64,000 bases of DNA from Streptomyces sp. CC228A (GCF_021390935.1 NZ_JAJPUI010000001.1:1178001-1242000), one strand, 5' to 3'; positions 9,637-20,567 are shown, counted from the first letter of the stretch. The notes: a model not told the origin generated them from the sequence alone. Numbers and translations: made by a program.

Positions 9637-9645
9637 CGGCGGTTC

Positions 9646-10743
9646 TCAGGGGGCGTCCTCCGGTACGTCCGGCTCATCATCGCCAGGGTCCGGTACGTAG
9701 CGGAGGACGCCCCACATGCTGTGCGGGTCGGGGACGTCGTGCGGTCCTGCGACCGTGCAGCCGTCGAGGGCCTTGCGCAGCGCCTCCCCGTCGGTGCCGG
9801 ATCCGATGAGCACCAGTTGGGTGAGGCGCGGCTCGCCGGGCGGCCAGGGCTGCGGGGAGAACCGCAGGAACCGGCCGACGGCGTGCAGGCCGTAGCGGTT
9901 GGCGGGGTCGGCGCTGCCGAAGTCGACGAAGCCCTTGACGCGGTAGAGCCCGTCGGGCCGGGAGTCCAGGAACTCCATGAGGCGGCGGGGGTGCAGGGGC
10001 GCCTCGGCGGTGAAGGACACCGTGTCGTAGGCCGCGTGCGGGTGCCGGGCGTGGTCGTGGGCTGCGTCGTATGCCTCGGCGTACAGGTCCTCGAAGGAGA
10101 GCTGGCGTCCGCCGACCAGCTCGTCCTCGGTCCTGGCGGCGCGGTCGAAGAGCAGCTCGGGGTCGATCCGCCCGTACGCCGCGTCGACGACCGCGGCAGG
10201 CCCGGCGAGTTCGGCGACGGCGTCGCGGACCCGCGCCAGTTCGCGGGCCGGGACGCGGTCGGCCTTGTTGACGACGACGAGGTCCGCGAGCGCCAGGTGC
10301 CGGTCGCTCTCGGGGTGGCGGGCGCGGGTGGCGTCGAACTCGGCGGCGTCGACGACCTGCACGAGGCCGCCGTACACGATCCGCTCGTTGTCGCTGGCGA
10401 GCACCATCCTGACCAGTTCCTGCGGCTCGGCGAGGCCGCTGGCCTCGATGACGATCACGTCGATGCCGGAGGCGGGCCGGGTGAGGACCTCCAGATAGGT
10501 GTCGAGTTCGCTCGCGTCGACGGCGCAGCACAGGCAGCCGTTGCCGAGGGAGACCGTGGAGCCGACCTGCCCCGCGACGGTCATGGCGTCGATCTCGATG
10601 GAGCCGAAGTCGTTGACCATGACCCCGATGCGGGTGCCGCGCGCGGTGCGCAGCAGGTGGTTGAGCAGGGTCGTCTTGCCGGATCCGAGGAAGCCCGCGA
10701 GGACGACGACGGGGATCTGCTGCGGGCGCTGCTGCAGGCTCAA
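9646..10743 (-). CDS. CobW/YjiA-family P-loop GTPase, putative metal chaperone
   Basis: A 365-residue G3E GTPase. Walker A is GFLGSGKTT (residues 17-25). The CxCC metal-binding motif NGCLCC sits at 70-73, followed by E-A-S-G-L-A-E-P (switch region) and the base-specificity motif NKAD. A CobW C-terminal domain follows (about 250-345). I choose the TTG at 10743 because AGGAAGG stands 6 nt upstream and it gives MSLQQRPQQIPVVV; longer in-frame starts run into tandem repeats. The family loads zinc or cobalt into target proteins. No Zur or B12 regulatory site is obvious. It is convergent with parC with a 9-bp gap. Confidence 0.88.
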   Translation of the reverse strand: MSLQQRPQQIPVVVLAGFLGSGKTTLLNHLLRTARGTRIGVMVNDFGSIEIDAMTVAGQVGSTVSLGNGCLCCAVDASELDTYLEVLTRPASGIDVIVIEASGLAEPQELVRMVLASDNERIVYGGLVQVVDAAEFDATRARHPESDRHLALADLVVVNKADRVPARELARVRDAVAELAGPAAVVDAAYGRIDPELLFDRAARTEDELVGGRQLSFEDLYAEAYDAAHDHARHPHAAYDTVSFTAEAPLHPRRLMEFLDSRPDGLYRVKGFVDFGSADPANRYGLHAVGRFLRFSPQPWPPGEPRLTQLVLIGSGTDGEALRKALDGCTVAGPHDVPDPHSMWGVLRYVPDPGDDEPDVPEDAP

Positions 10744-10792
10744 GAGGCACCTTCCTGTCGATGGCCGCCTCTCAGGATAGGCAGGGCGCCCC

Positions 10793-10870
10793 CACGTCCG
10801 CGGACCGCAGCGCGCCCGCACGTCCGCGGACCGCAGCGCGCCCGCACGTCCGCGGAACGCAGGGCGGCCG
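10793..10870. repeat. Three tandem copies of a 26-bp unit upstream of the CobW-like gene
   Basis: Copies at 10793-10818 and 10819-10844 are identical, starting CACGTCCGCGGACCGCAGCG; the third (10845-10870) has four changes. They begin 50 bp upstream of the TTG start, in the 327-bp gap before the symporter stop codon. The rest of the gap (10871-11070) is GC-rich low-complexity sequence with no gene that I can support. Confidence 0.9.
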
Positions 10871-11070
10871 TGCGGGCCGCCGTGCGCGACCGGGCCGGGC
10901 ACCGCCGCGCTTGCCGGGGGCGGCGACCGGGGCCCGGGGCGACCGGCGCGCGGCGACCAGGGCGCGACCGGGGGCCGGGTGCGCGCCCGCGGGGCTGCCC
11001 GGCCGGGCCGTCTTCGCGGTCCGTGCGGGTTCGCGGGGTGGGACGGGAGGGGCGGCGGCGGGCCGGGCCG

Positions 11071-12666
11071 TCAGACGGCTCCGGCGCCGGTGAGGGCGCG
11101 GACCTCCGTCTCCGCGTGCTTCGCGGCGTCCGGCGGCTCGTGGGACGTGACGGTGCCGAGCCATCCCGCGAGGAAGCCGAGCGGGATGGAGACCACGCCC
11201 GGGTTCTGCAGCGGGAAGACGTGGAAGTCCACGCCGGGGAACAGGGCGCCGGGACTGCCGGAGACCACCGGCGACAGCGCCACCAGCAGCACGGCGGGCA
11301 CGAGTCCGCCGTACACGGACCACACCGCCCCGCGCACGGTGAACCGGCGCCAGAACAGCGTGTACAGCAGGACGGGCAGGTTCGCCGAGGCGGCCACCGC
11401 GAAGGCCAGACCGACGAGGAACGCCACGTTCAGGTCCTGCGCGAGCAGCCCGAGCCCGATGGCGGCCGCGCCGATCACGACGGACGCCACCCGGGCGACG
11501 GCGACCTCGCTGTACGGAGCCCCTCCCCAGCGCCGGGCGAGCGACGCGTACAGGTCGTGCGCCACCGAGGTGGACGAGGCCAGGGTGATGCCGGCGACGA
11601 CGGCGAGGATCGTCGCGAACGCCACGGCGGCGACGACCCCGAACAGCACCGCGCCGCCGGTGGAGCCCGCTCCCCCGCCGAGGTGCAGGGCGAGCAGGGG
11701 CACCGCGGTGTTGCCCGCGGCGTTGGAGTCCCGTACGGCGTCGCTGCCGAGGAGGGCCGCGGCGCCGAAGCCGAGCACGATCGTCATCAGGTAGAAGCTG
11801 CCGATGAGGCCGATCGACCAGACGGTGGAGCGGCGGGCGGAGCGCGCCGTCGGCACGGTGTAGAAGCGGGCGAGGATGTGCGGCAGCCCGGCGGTGCCGA
11901 GGACGAGGGCGAGGCCGAGGCTGATGAAGTCCAGCCGCGCGGTCCAGTCGGTGCCGTACGCGAGGCCGGGGGCGAGGAAGTCCCGGCCGTGGCCGCTGCG
12001 GTCGGCCGCTGTGGTGAGCAGCGCGTCGATGTCGCCGTGGAAGCGCAGCAGGACGAGCCCGGTGAGGGTGAGCGCGCCCGCCATGAGCAGCACGGCTTTG
12101 ACGATCTGGATCCAGGTGGTGGCGCGCATCCCTCCCAGCGACACGTAGACGATCATCAGGGCGCCCACTCCGACGACGGTCCACGAGCGTGCGGCCCCGC
12201 TCGTCCCGCCGAGGAGGAGCGCCACGAGGCTGCCCGCGCCGACCATCTGGGCGACCAGGTAGAGAACGGACACGGCCACCGCGGAAGTTCCCACGGCGGT
12301 GCGGATCCTCGGCTCCCCCATGCGGGCGGCGATGACGTCGGCGAGAGTGAAGCGGCCGCAGTTGCGCACGAGTTCCGCGACGAGCAGCAGGACGACAAGC
12401 CAGGCCACGAGGAAGCCGACGGAGTACAGCATCCCGTCGTAGCCGTAGAGGGCGATGAGCCCGGAGATCCCGAGGAAGGACGCGGCGGACATGTAGTCGC
12501 CTGCGATGGCGAAACCGTTCTCCATCGGGGAGAAGAGGCGTCCTCCGGCGTAGAACTCCTCGGCGGTGCCCCGCCGCCGGCGGCCGGCCCAGGTGGTGAT
12601 GGCGAGCGTCACCGCGACGAAGGCGCTGAACAGCACCAGGGCCAGGGTCTGGTGGTCGCCGGTCAC
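11071..12666 (-). CDS. Sodium:solute symporter, ActP-like (cation/acetate symporter type)
   Basis: A 531-residue member of the SSS family with about 13 hydrophobic segments starting at residue 5. It carries the family stretches EEFYAGGRLFSPMENGFAIAGDYMSAASFLGISG and LPHILARFYTVPT. The protein just upstream has a DUF485 domain, the usual partner of acetate permease ActP (YjcH-ActP), so import of acetate or another short monocarboxylate is the best guess. The GTG at 12666 overlaps the upstream stop by 4 bp (GTGA), so the two are translationally coupled. Confidence 0.9.
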   Translation of the reverse strand: MTGDHQTLALVLFSAFVAVTLAITTWAGRRRRGTAEEFYAGGRLFSPMENGFAIAGDYMSAASFLGISGLIALYGYDGMLYSVGFLVAWLVVLLLVAELVRNCGRFTLADVIAARMGEPRIRTAVGTSAVAVSVLYLVAQMVGAGSLVALLLGGTSGAARSWTVVGVGALMIVYVSLGGMRATTWIQIVKAVLLMAGALTLTGLVLLRFHGDIDALLTTAADRSGHGRDFLAPGLAYGTDWTARLDFISLGLALVLGTAGLPHILARFYTVPTARSARRSTVWSIGLIGSFYLMTIVLGFGAAALLGSDAVRDSNAAGNTAVPLLALHLGGGAGSTGGAVLFGVVAAVAFATILAVVAGITLASSTSVAHDLYASLARRWGGAPYSEVAVARVASVVIGAAAIGLGLLAQDLNVAFLVGLAFAVAASANLPVLLYTLFWRRFTVRGAVWSVYGGLVPAVLLVALSPVVSGSPGALFPGVDFHVFPLQNPGVVSIPLGFLAGWLGTVTSHEPPDAAKHAETEVRALTGAGAV

Positions 12667-13142
12667 CGCTGGGCCTCCCGGGTCAGCTGCTGGGTGTCCC
12701 AGCGGAGGTCGAGCGCGGCGCGGTCGCGGTGCACGCGGGCGTGCCGGGCGTAGGCCCAGGTGAGGGCGAAGGTGGTCAGGAACTGCGCGAGGCAGGCGAC
12801 CATCGCCACGTTCACCGCGCCCGCCACGGGTCGGGCCATCACGCCGGGGGCGACCGTGGCGGCGACGACATAGGCGAGGTACCACCCGAGGAAGGCCACG
12901 GTGGCCGGCAGGACGAACCGCCGGTAGCGGCTGCGGACTTCCTGGAAGGCGGGGCTGCGCTGCACGTCGAGGTAGATCTCGGCCGTGCTGCGGGGCCGCG
13001 CCGCGGGGTCGGGTTCCGGCCGCTGCCTCGGGGCGGCGGCCGGAACCGTCCCGGTCTGCTCGCCCCACCCGGACGCCAGCGCGTCGTACCAAGGGTCCTC
13101 GATCCGCGTCGCGGCGGTGTCGAGTCCTTCCCACTTGTCCAC
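12663..13142 (-). CDS. DUF485 membrane protein, symporter partner
   Basis: A 159-residue protein. A polar N-terminal ~65 residues is followed by a DUF485 domain with two membrane helices (FVLPATVAFLGWYLAYVVAAT and VNVAMVACLAQFLTTFALTWAYA). The family includes E. coli YjcH, encoded with ActP. It is the first gene of a two-gene operon with the symporter, overlapping it by 4 bp. A separate function for DUF485 is not established. Confidence 0.85.
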   Translation of the reverse strand: MDKWEGLDTAATRIEDPWYDALASGWGEQTGTVPAAAPRQRPEPDPAARPRSTAEIYLDVQRSPAFQEVRSRYRRFVLPATVAFLGWYLAYVVAATVAPGVMARPVAGAVNVAMVACLAQFLTTFALTWAYARHARVHRDRAALDLRWDTQQLTREAQR

Positions 13143-13367
13143 CGGTCAACTCTCCTTGTCAGCGAACCGTTTCGGCCGCGTTGCCCAAGGATGGGCAGAA
13201 CGGGAAGATCTCGGACTCTTCTCTCCGCGCACTTCACCCCATCAGGTGATAGCGGACCGGGGGTGGAGGAGAACGGGCCGAGGAAGGGGGCTCGGCAGGG
13301 CACGGGCCGCGCCGGAACGGCACGGCGGACGACGGGATCGGGGGTGGCGAGGGCGCGGAAACCGGAG

Positions 13368-13403
13368 GAGCCCGCCGCCGGAAGGGCTCCGGTCGGCGGG
13401 CTC
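13368..13403 (-). terminator. parE terminator hairpin
   Basis: Perfect 10-bp stem GAGCCCGCCG / CGGCGGGCTC with further inner pairing, 20 bp after the parE stop. The rest of the gap 13143-13422 holds the promoter region of the DUF485-symporter operon. Confidence 0.7.
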
Positions 13404-13422
13404 GCACCCGGGCGGCGATGCC

Positions 13423-15540
13423 TCAGGCGTCGATGCGGGAGCGGTCGAGGGTCGCCGCGGAGCTGGTGATGAACTCCTTGCGGGGCGCCACCTCGTTGCC
13501 CATGAGCAGGTCGAACACCTGCTCCGCCGCCTCCAGGTCACCGATGTTGATACGGCGCAGGGTGCGGTGGCGCGGGTCCATGGTGGTCTCGGCCAGCTGG
13601 TCGGCGTCCATCTCGCCGAGGCCCTTGTAGCGCTGGATGGAGTCCTTGTAGCGGACCCCCTTGCGCTGGAACTCCAGGAGCGTCTGGCGCAGCTCGCTGT
13701 CGGAGTACGTGTACACGTACTTGTCCTGGCCCTTCTTGGGCTGGACGAGTTCGATGCGGTGCAGCGGCGGTACGGCGGCGAAGACCCGCCCGGCCTCCAC
13801 CATGGGCCGCATGTAGCGCTGGAAGAGCGTGAGGAGCAGGCAGCGGATGTGGGCGCCGTCGACGTCGGCGTCCACGAGCAGCACGATCTTGCCGTAGCGG
13901 GCGGCGTCGAGGTCGAAGGTACGGCCGGATCCGGCCCCTATGACCTGGATGATCGCGCCGCACTCGGCGTTCTTCAGCATGTCCGAGACGGACGACTTCT
14001 GGACGTTGAGGATCTTGCCGCGGATGGGCAGCAGCGCCTGGAACTCGCTGTTGCGGGCGAGCTTGGCGGTGCCGAGCGCGGAGTCGCCCTCGACGATGAA
14101 CAGCTCGCTGCGCTCGACGTCGTCGCTGCGGCAGTCCGCGAGCTTCGCGGGCAGGGAGGAGGTCTCCAGCGCGGTCTTGCGGCGCTGGGCCTCCTTGTGC
14201 TGGCGGGCCGCGATCCGGGTGCGGGCGGCGGCGACGATCTTCTCCAGGACCGCGCGGGCCTGGGCCTTGGCATCGCGCTTGGTGGAGGTCAGGAATGCCT
14301 TGAGCTCCTTGGCGACGACGTTGGCCACGATCCGGTTGGCGGCGGAGGTGCCGAGCACCTCCTTGGTCTGGCCCTCGAACTGCGGCTCGGCGAGCCGCAC
14401 GGTCACGACGGCGGTCAGGCCCTCCAGGGCGTCGTCCTTGACGACGTCGTCCTCGGCGACCCGCAGCAGCTTGCTGGACCGCAGCACCTCGTTGACGGTC
14501 TTGGTGACGGCGCGCTCGAAGCCGGTGACGTGGGTGCCGCCCTTGGGAGTGGCGATGATGTTCACGAAGGAGCGGACCGTGGTGTCGTAGCCGGTGCCCC
14601 AGCGCAGGGCGACGTCGACGCCGAGCTCACGGGTGACCTCGGTCGGCGTCATGTGGCCGCGCTCGTCGAGGACGGGCACGGTCTCCTTGAAGGTGCCCTG
14701 CCCGGTGAGGCGCAGCACGTCGCAGACCGGCTTGTCCTGGCCGAGGTACTCGCAGAACTCGCTGATGCCGCCGTCGAAGCGGAAGATCTCCTGGCTCTTG
14801 CCGATGCCGTCGAGGTCGCGGTCGTCGCGGACGACGATGGTGAGGCCGGGCACCAGGAAGGCCGTCTGCCGGGCCCGCTGGTGCAGGGTCTCCAGGGACA
14901 GCTTGGCGTCCTTGAGAAAGATCTGGCGGTCCGCCCAGTAGCGCACGCGTGTGCCGGTGCGGGTCTTGGGGACGCGCTTGGCCTTGCGCAGGCCACCCGT
15001 GGGGTCGAAGGGCGCGTCGGGGCCGGACTCGGTGAAGATCCCGGGCACGCCCCGGCGGAAGCTGATCGCGTGCGTGTGGCCGCCGCGGTCGACCTCGACG
15101 TCGAGGCGGGACGAGAGGGCGTTCACGACGGAGGCGCCGACGCCGTGCAGGCCGCCGGAGGCGGCGTACGAGCCGCCGCCGAACTTGCCGCCGGCGTGCA
15201 GCTTGGTCATGACGACCTCGACACCGGAGAGGCCCGTCTTCGGCTCGACGTCGACGGGGATGCCCCGCCCGTTGTCCCTGACCTCCACCGACCCGTCGTC
15301 GTGCAGGACGACCTCGATGTGGTCGCAGTAGCCGCCCAGGGCCTCGTCGACGGAGTTGTCGATGATCTCCCAGATGCAGTGCATCAGGCCCCTGCTGTCG
15401 GTGGACCCGATGTACATGCCGGGGCGCTTGCGGACCGCCTCAAGGCCCTCAAGTACGAGCAGGTGCCGCGCGGTGTAGTTGGAACCGTCACGGTCTGCTG
15501 TCAGCAGCGCACTGGACGGAACGGACGTTTCGGCGGTCAC
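13423..15540 (-). CDS. parE: DNA topoisomerase IV subunit B
   Basis: A 705-residue type IIA topoisomerase ATPase subunit. GHKL ATP-binding motifs are EIIDNSVDEALGG, VRDNGRGIPV and GLHGVGASVVNALS. The transducer domain spans about 230-400. The TOPRIM domain has EGDSALGTAKLARN and the metal-binding DADVDGAH. The C-terminal GyrB segment ends with QRYKGLGEMDADQL. The GTG start at 15540 has GAGGAG 9 nt upstream. It partners with ParC (7183-9636). EGDSALG in place of the GyrB-typical EGDSAGG supports ParE. Confidence 0.93.
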   Translation of the reverse strand: MTAETSVPSSALLTADRDGSNYTARHLLVLEGLEAVRKRPGMYIGSTDSRGLMHCIWEIIDNSVDEALGGYCDHIEVVLHDDGSVEVRDNGRGIPVDVEPKTGLSGVEVVMTKLHAGGKFGGGSYAASGGLHGVGASVVNALSSRLDVEVDRGGHTHAISFRRGVPGIFTESGPDAPFDPTGGLRKAKRVPKTRTGTRVRYWADRQIFLKDAKLSLETLHQRARQTAFLVPGLTIVVRDDRDLDGIGKSQEIFRFDGGISEFCEYLGQDKPVCDVLRLTGQGTFKETVPVLDERGHMTPTEVTRELGVDVALRWGTGYDTTVRSFVNIIATPKGGTHVTGFERAVTKTVNEVLRSSKLLRVAEDDVVKDDALEGLTAVVTVRLAEPQFEGQTKEVLGTSAANRIVANVVAKELKAFLTSTKRDAKAQARAVLEKIVAAARTRIAARQHKEAQRRKTALETSSLPAKLADCRSDDVERSELFIVEGDSALGTAKLARNSEFQALLPIRGKILNVQKSSVSDMLKNAECGAIIQVIGAGSGRTFDLDAARYGKIVLLVDADVDGAHIRCLLLTLFQRYMRPMVEAGRVFAAVPPLHRIELVQPKKGQDKYVYTYSDSELRQTLLEFQRKGVRYKDSIQRYKGLGEMDADQLAETTMDPRHRTLRRINIGDLEAAEQVFDLLMGNEVAPRKEFITSSAATLDRSRIDA

Positions 15541-15918
15541 GCGGTTCGCTCCTCGCTGAATTTGAGTTCTGGCCCCGTGGGGTAAGGCTCGGCGTCTGTC
15601 GCCGGTCCGAGCGTACAGAGCCCTGGTAGAGCCGTTGTCACGCCACCCTCGCGTAGGCTCATGCTAGTCCAGCGTCGCATGGGTGTTCGATCCCTCGTGC
15701 GGGTGACGTGGACATCACGTTCCCTTCCAGGCATGAACCATTTAGGCTCCGGGCACGTCCTCATGCACAACCGGCAACCCGGCCGGGAGGACGTACGAGA
15801 CAAGCAACGCGAAACCCGTAACGCACAGCGAGACAGCAATACGGCTCATTCGCCGCCAACCGGCAGCAGACGGCCAGAGTCCCCTCCTTGGAAAAAGTTT
15901 CGAGGAAAAGCCGCGAGC

Positions 15919-15950
15919 GGGAACGTTTTCGGCCTGGTTGGATGTTGACC
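15919..15950 (+). promoter_or_regulatory. Candidate promoter upstream of the small zinc-ribbon gene
   Basis: GGGAAC (15919-15924) and GTT (15944-15946) are 19 bp apart, which resembles a SigR-type (GGGAAT...GTT) promoter. A TTGACC hexamer at 15945-15950 offers an alternative HrdB-type -35 with a weak -10. Elsewhere in the 447-bp divergent gap 15541-15987 I see the parE promoter region and an inverted repeat ACGTGGACATCACGT near 15714, but no gene. Confidence 0.35.
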
Positions 15951-15987
15951 CTGGTACGACAGCTCGTCGAGCTAGAGAAGAGGCGAC

Positions 15988-16218
15988 GTGACTACTGTTC
16001 TGACCCCCGCGAGCCCGCTGACGGCCGCCGACCGCTGCGACCGCTGCGGCGCCCAGGCATATCTGCGCGTCGTGCTGACCAGCGGTGGCGAACTGCTCTT
16101 CTGCGCCCACCACGGCCGCAAGTTCGAGCCGGAGCTGAAGAAGATCGCCGCGGAGATACAGGATGAGACGGACCGGCTCACCACCGTGCCGGCCGACGCA
16201 CCCACCGAGGACCGCTGA
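15988..16218 (+). CDS. Small CxxC protein, DUF7455 family
   Basis: A 76-residue protein conserved in actinobacteria. The core is ADRCDRCGAQAYLRV followed by ELLFCAHHGRKF, giving C-x2-C...C-x2-H, which suggests a single zinc-ribbon-like site. The rest is a short helical acidic tail. The GTG at 15988 follows AGAAGAGG. It sits between parE and hrdB. No biochemical role is known to me; RNA or RNA-polymerase association would be a guess from the zinc ribbon only. Confidence 0.82.
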   Translation: MTTVLTPASPLTAADRCDRCGAQAYLRVVLTSGGELLFCAHHGRKFEPELKKIAAEIQDETDRLTTVPADAPTEDR

Positions 16219-16261
16219 CACGCGCATCCACGACGAGCCAGCAGCCGGTCAAGGACCGGCC

Positions 16262-16300
16262 GACGGGCGGCCGCCCCCTGACCGGGGAACGCCGCCCGTC
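16262..16300 (+). terminator. Terminator after the DUF7455 gene
   Basis: GACGGGCGGC / GCCGCCCGTC stem with an inner C-tract/G-tract pairing, 44 bp after the stop. The remainder of the gap to 16619 is GC-rich without a supported gene. Confidence 0.7.
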
Positions 16301-16619
16301 CTCGTATCCGCACATCTGACCCACCCGGCCGATCACACCCCGCGCCTAGGCGGTAACGCACCGGAGTGACGGCCCACCGCGCCGCTCCCGCGGCGTGGCC
16401 CGGCAGCGCGCCCTGGCGCCTACCTGCGCGCCCCCGCACACGCTCCTGTGCCACCGCCCTCTCGGAGAGCGCTCGTCGGGGCCCGTACGGCCCGCGACGC
16501 CGCCGGGAGCGGTCGCCGCTGACGAGGGGGACACCCTCGCACGCGCGCAACCCGGCCGCGCGCCCACCGTGGCGCGCCGGGGCCGCCTCCCGGAACGGCA
16601 GGCGGCCCGCATGCACACC

Positions 16620-17492
16620 TCAGCCCTGGGGCAGCACCGTCGCGGCGCGGGTGTAGACGCCCGGGTTGTCCGCCCTGCCGCAGCCGCTGCCCCACGACAC
16701 CAGGCCGATGAGCCGCCCCCGCGCCACCAACGGCCCGCCGCTGTCGCCCTGGCAGGCGTCCCGTCCGCCCTGCGGGTCACCCGCGCACAGCATCGTGTCC
16801 GCGAGGTAGCGCACAGCCGCCCGCCCACCCGGGTACGCCCGCTCACACGCCGCGTCCGGCAACACACCCACCGTGGCGACGCGGAGCCCGTACGCGTACG
16901 TCCCGACCCCTGTGGTGTCGCCCCAGCCGTAGACCCGCGCCTCCGTGCCCGGCTCGTACGCGGGGTCCCCTACCGGTGCGACGGGCAGCACGTGCGCGGC
17001 GGGAAGCGGCTCGGCCAGAGTGAGGACGGCCGCGTCACCCGCGTTGGTGGCCGGGTCGTAGGCGGGATTGACGACGACCTCCTTGACGGCGATCTCGCGG
17101 CCGCCGCTACCCCGCAGTTCGGTGCGGCCCGCGATGACCTTGAGGTCGCGGATACTGGCGGGGTCCACGCCGAGCACCTCCTCCTGGAGGCAGTGCGCCG
17201 CGGTGGCCACCTTGGCGGGCGCGATGACCACACCCCCGCAGAACTGCCCCGCCCTGATACGGCCGAACCGGTCACGGCTGGCCAGCGCCACCACCCAGGG
17301 GGCTTCCGAGGTGGTCGCCGCCTGCCCTCCGACCACGACACCGTCGGCGGCCGCGGGCGCGGGGGCCACCAGGGGGACGAACGCCGCCGCGGCGGCCAGG
17401 AAGGCGGCCGCGGCCCGCTTCCGGCCGAGTGGATGACGCGCGTACGGCCGGCGAGCACGACGCACACACAACGAACGGGGCACACGAGGCAT
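16620..17492 (-). CDS. Secreted trypsin-like serine protease (S1)
   Basis: A 290-residue chymotrypsin-fold protease. An arginine-rich N-region and hydrophobic signal segment run to about residue 49 (PAPAAA), directly followed by DGVVVGGQ, where VVGG is the mature N-terminus after propeptide removal. The catalytic triad is visible: His in VATAAHC, Asp in AGDAAVLTL, Ser in CQGDSGGPLV. Cysteine pairs around the triad fit standard S1 disulfides. The D-A-C-Q-G-D-S-G-G-P context, with Asp six residues before the serine, predicts trypsin-like Lys/Arg specificity. The ATG at 17492 follows AGGAG. It lies downstream of hrdB but has its own gap and is probably separately transcribed. Confidence 0.93.
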   Translation of the reverse strand: MPRVPRSLCVRRARRPYARHPLGRKRAAAAFLAAAAAFVPLVAPAPAAADGVVVGGQAATTSEAPWVVALASRDRFGRIRAGQFCGGVVIAPAKVATAAHCLQEEVLGVDPASIRDLKVIAGRTELRGSGGREIAVKEVVVNPAYDPATNAGDAAVLTLAEPLPAAHVLPVAPVGDPAYEPGTEARVYGWGDTTGVGTYAYGLRVATVGVLPDAACERAYPGGRAAVRYLADTMLCAGDPQGGRDACQGDSGGPLVARGRLIGLVSWGSGCGRADNPGVYTRAATVLPQG

Positions 17493-17572
17493 ACGGGCTC
17501 CTGACTCCCTGAAGCATGTCGTGCACTCAGAGTCAGGCAGGATGCGGTGCGGCGCACCCCGCGCAACGCCGG

Positions 17573-17604
17573 GGGGCCCGGCTCCCTTTCGGAAACCGGG
17601 CCCC
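17573..17604 (-). terminator. hrdB terminator hairpin
   Basis: GGGGCCCGG / CCGGGCCCC stem with inner TTTCGGAAA pairing, 25 bp past the hrdB stop. Confidence 0.75.
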
Positions 17605-17629
17605 GGCGGTGCCGACGTTCGCGCTGCGG

Positions 17630-19186
<1,557 letters not shown>

Positions 19187-19587
19187 GAACAACCTCTCGG
19201 AACGATGGGAAACGGCTTCCGGCCCCGCCCGGGAACGGGCCGGAGCCGACGACCGCCGGCGGGGGATGGCCGACGACGCGGGCTGAACCTCGGAGGTGGA
19301 CAGCGCCGTCTGCGGCGGCTGTATTCCCTCCTCGGCTGTCACCTCTTAGGTCATCGCCGTGCTCCGCGGAGCGTTACGCCCGTTCCGCGTGGCCCGAGTC
19401 ACATCCCGAGGCGAGAGAAAGCGACCCAATGCGACAAACGCGCCGCAATCGGACCACCGGACCCCGGGGTTCCCGCACCCGCCGGGACCGGCACGGCCGC
19501 GGGCCGACGCGGGCGGGCACCCCGGGGATCCGGCAACACACCGTCGTACGGCGCCGGAGCACCCTCGGTGCGGTCACGGTACGCGGT

Positions 19588-20475
19588 TCAGTGCTCACGC
19601 GGAGCGGGCACGACCCGTTCCACGTCGGGCTGGACGATGAGGAGCTGGCGCATGGCGCCTTCCGCGGCCTGCCCGTCCCCGGCGGCCAGGGCCTCCACGA
19701 TCCTGGCGTGGTGGGTCACGCACGCCTCCCCGGGCCGGTCGCAGCTGATCGCGGGGGCGCCGGAGACCTGGAGGGCCGCGGAGACGATGCCGGAGAGGTG
19801 CTCCAGCATGCGGTTGCCGGCGAGCTGGATGACGAGGGAGTGGAACTCGGCGTCGGCGCGGGAGAACGTGAGGGCGTCGCCCTGCCCGAGGGCGTGGCCC
19901 ATGATCTCGACCATGTCGGCGAGGCGGCGCTGCAGGTCCTCGCGCCCGTGCCCGGCGGCCAGGCGGGCGGCCAGGGGCTCGATGGTCCAGCGCAGCTCGG
20001 CGAGCTCGCGGCGCTGGTCGTCGCGCTGGGGGCCGAAGGCCCGCCACTCGATGATGTCGGGGTCGAGGAGGTTCCAGTCCCCGACCGGGCGGACCCGGGT
20101 GCCGACGTTGGGACGGGCGCTGACGAGGCCCTTGGCCTCCAGGACCCGCAGCGACTCGCGGACGACGGTGCGGGACACCTCGAAGCGCTGGCCGATCTCC
20201 TCGGGGACCAGGGGCCGGTCGGCTCCGAGGTCCCCGGAGACGATCATCTGGCCGAGCTGCTGGACGAGTTGGCCGTGGAGTCCGCGGCCGCGGCTGGCGC
20301 CGGTGCGGCGGCCCATCCGGCCCAACTCCGTTTCTGCGGCGTCCCACGCGGGGGCGGGGGCGCGCTCGGGGGCGGGCGCCTCCGCGTAGGGGTAGCGGTC
20401 CAGTCCGCCCGGGCCGGCGAGGGGGGCCTCGGCGGGGCGGGCGGCGGTCATCATGGTGTGCGCAAGGGTACTCAC
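19588..20475 (-). CDS. whiH: Sporulation regulator WhiH, GntR/FCD family
   Basis: A 295-residue GntR-family regulator next to hrdB, the position and length of WhiH. The wHTH (about 65-130) includes LVPEEIGQRFEVSRTVVRESLRVLEAKGLVSARPNVGTRV, and the FCD domain runs to about 280. WhiH is needed for sporulation septation and represses its own gene. The GTG at 20475 gives the 295-residue form, although AAAGGAGG sits very close to it; the ATG pair six to seven codons later is an alternative. The start is followed by about 45 variable residues before the DNA-binding domain. The gap 19187-19587 upstream of hrdB and beyond whiH has no gene that I support. Confidence 0.9.
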   Translation of the reverse strand: MSTLAHTMMTAARPAEAPLAGPGGLDRYPYAEAPAPERAPAPAWDAAETELGRMGRRTGASRGRGLHGQLVQQLGQMIVSGDLGADRPLVPEEIGQRFEVSRTVVRESLRVLEAKGLVSARPNVGTRVRPVGDWNLLDPDIIEWRAFGPQRDDQRRELAELRWTIEPLAARLAAGHGREDLQRRLADMVEIMGHALGQGDALTFSRADAEFHSLVIQLAGNRMLEHLSGIVSAALQVSGAPAISCDRPGEACVTHHARIVEALAAGDGQAAEGAMRQLLIVQPDVERVVPAPREH

Positions 20476-20567
20476 GCCTCCTTTGTCGGCGCGGGTTCCG
20501 GGCCCCTTGAGGTCTTTGGTGAAAAGCACACGAAAGGGTGATCGGTGCTCGTTGCCCAATTGACGCC

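Noticed and set aside
9721..12753. Plus-strand open frame of about 1,010 codons
   Set aside because: It lies antisense to the CobW-like and symporter genes. Its residue content is the Gly/Ala/Glu-rich noise typical of the complementary frame in high-GC DNA, and there is no ribosome site.
15684..15700. GTTCGATCCC, like a tRNA T-loop
   Set aside because: No acceptor, D- or anticodon arms can be formed around it; it sits in a promoter gap.
19187..19342. N-terminal extension of hrdB to the upstream in-frame start
   Set aside because: The known HrdB start matches [11 protein letters not shown] at 19186 with a good ribosome site, and the extension is Ala/Ser/Arg-rich without conservation that I recognise.
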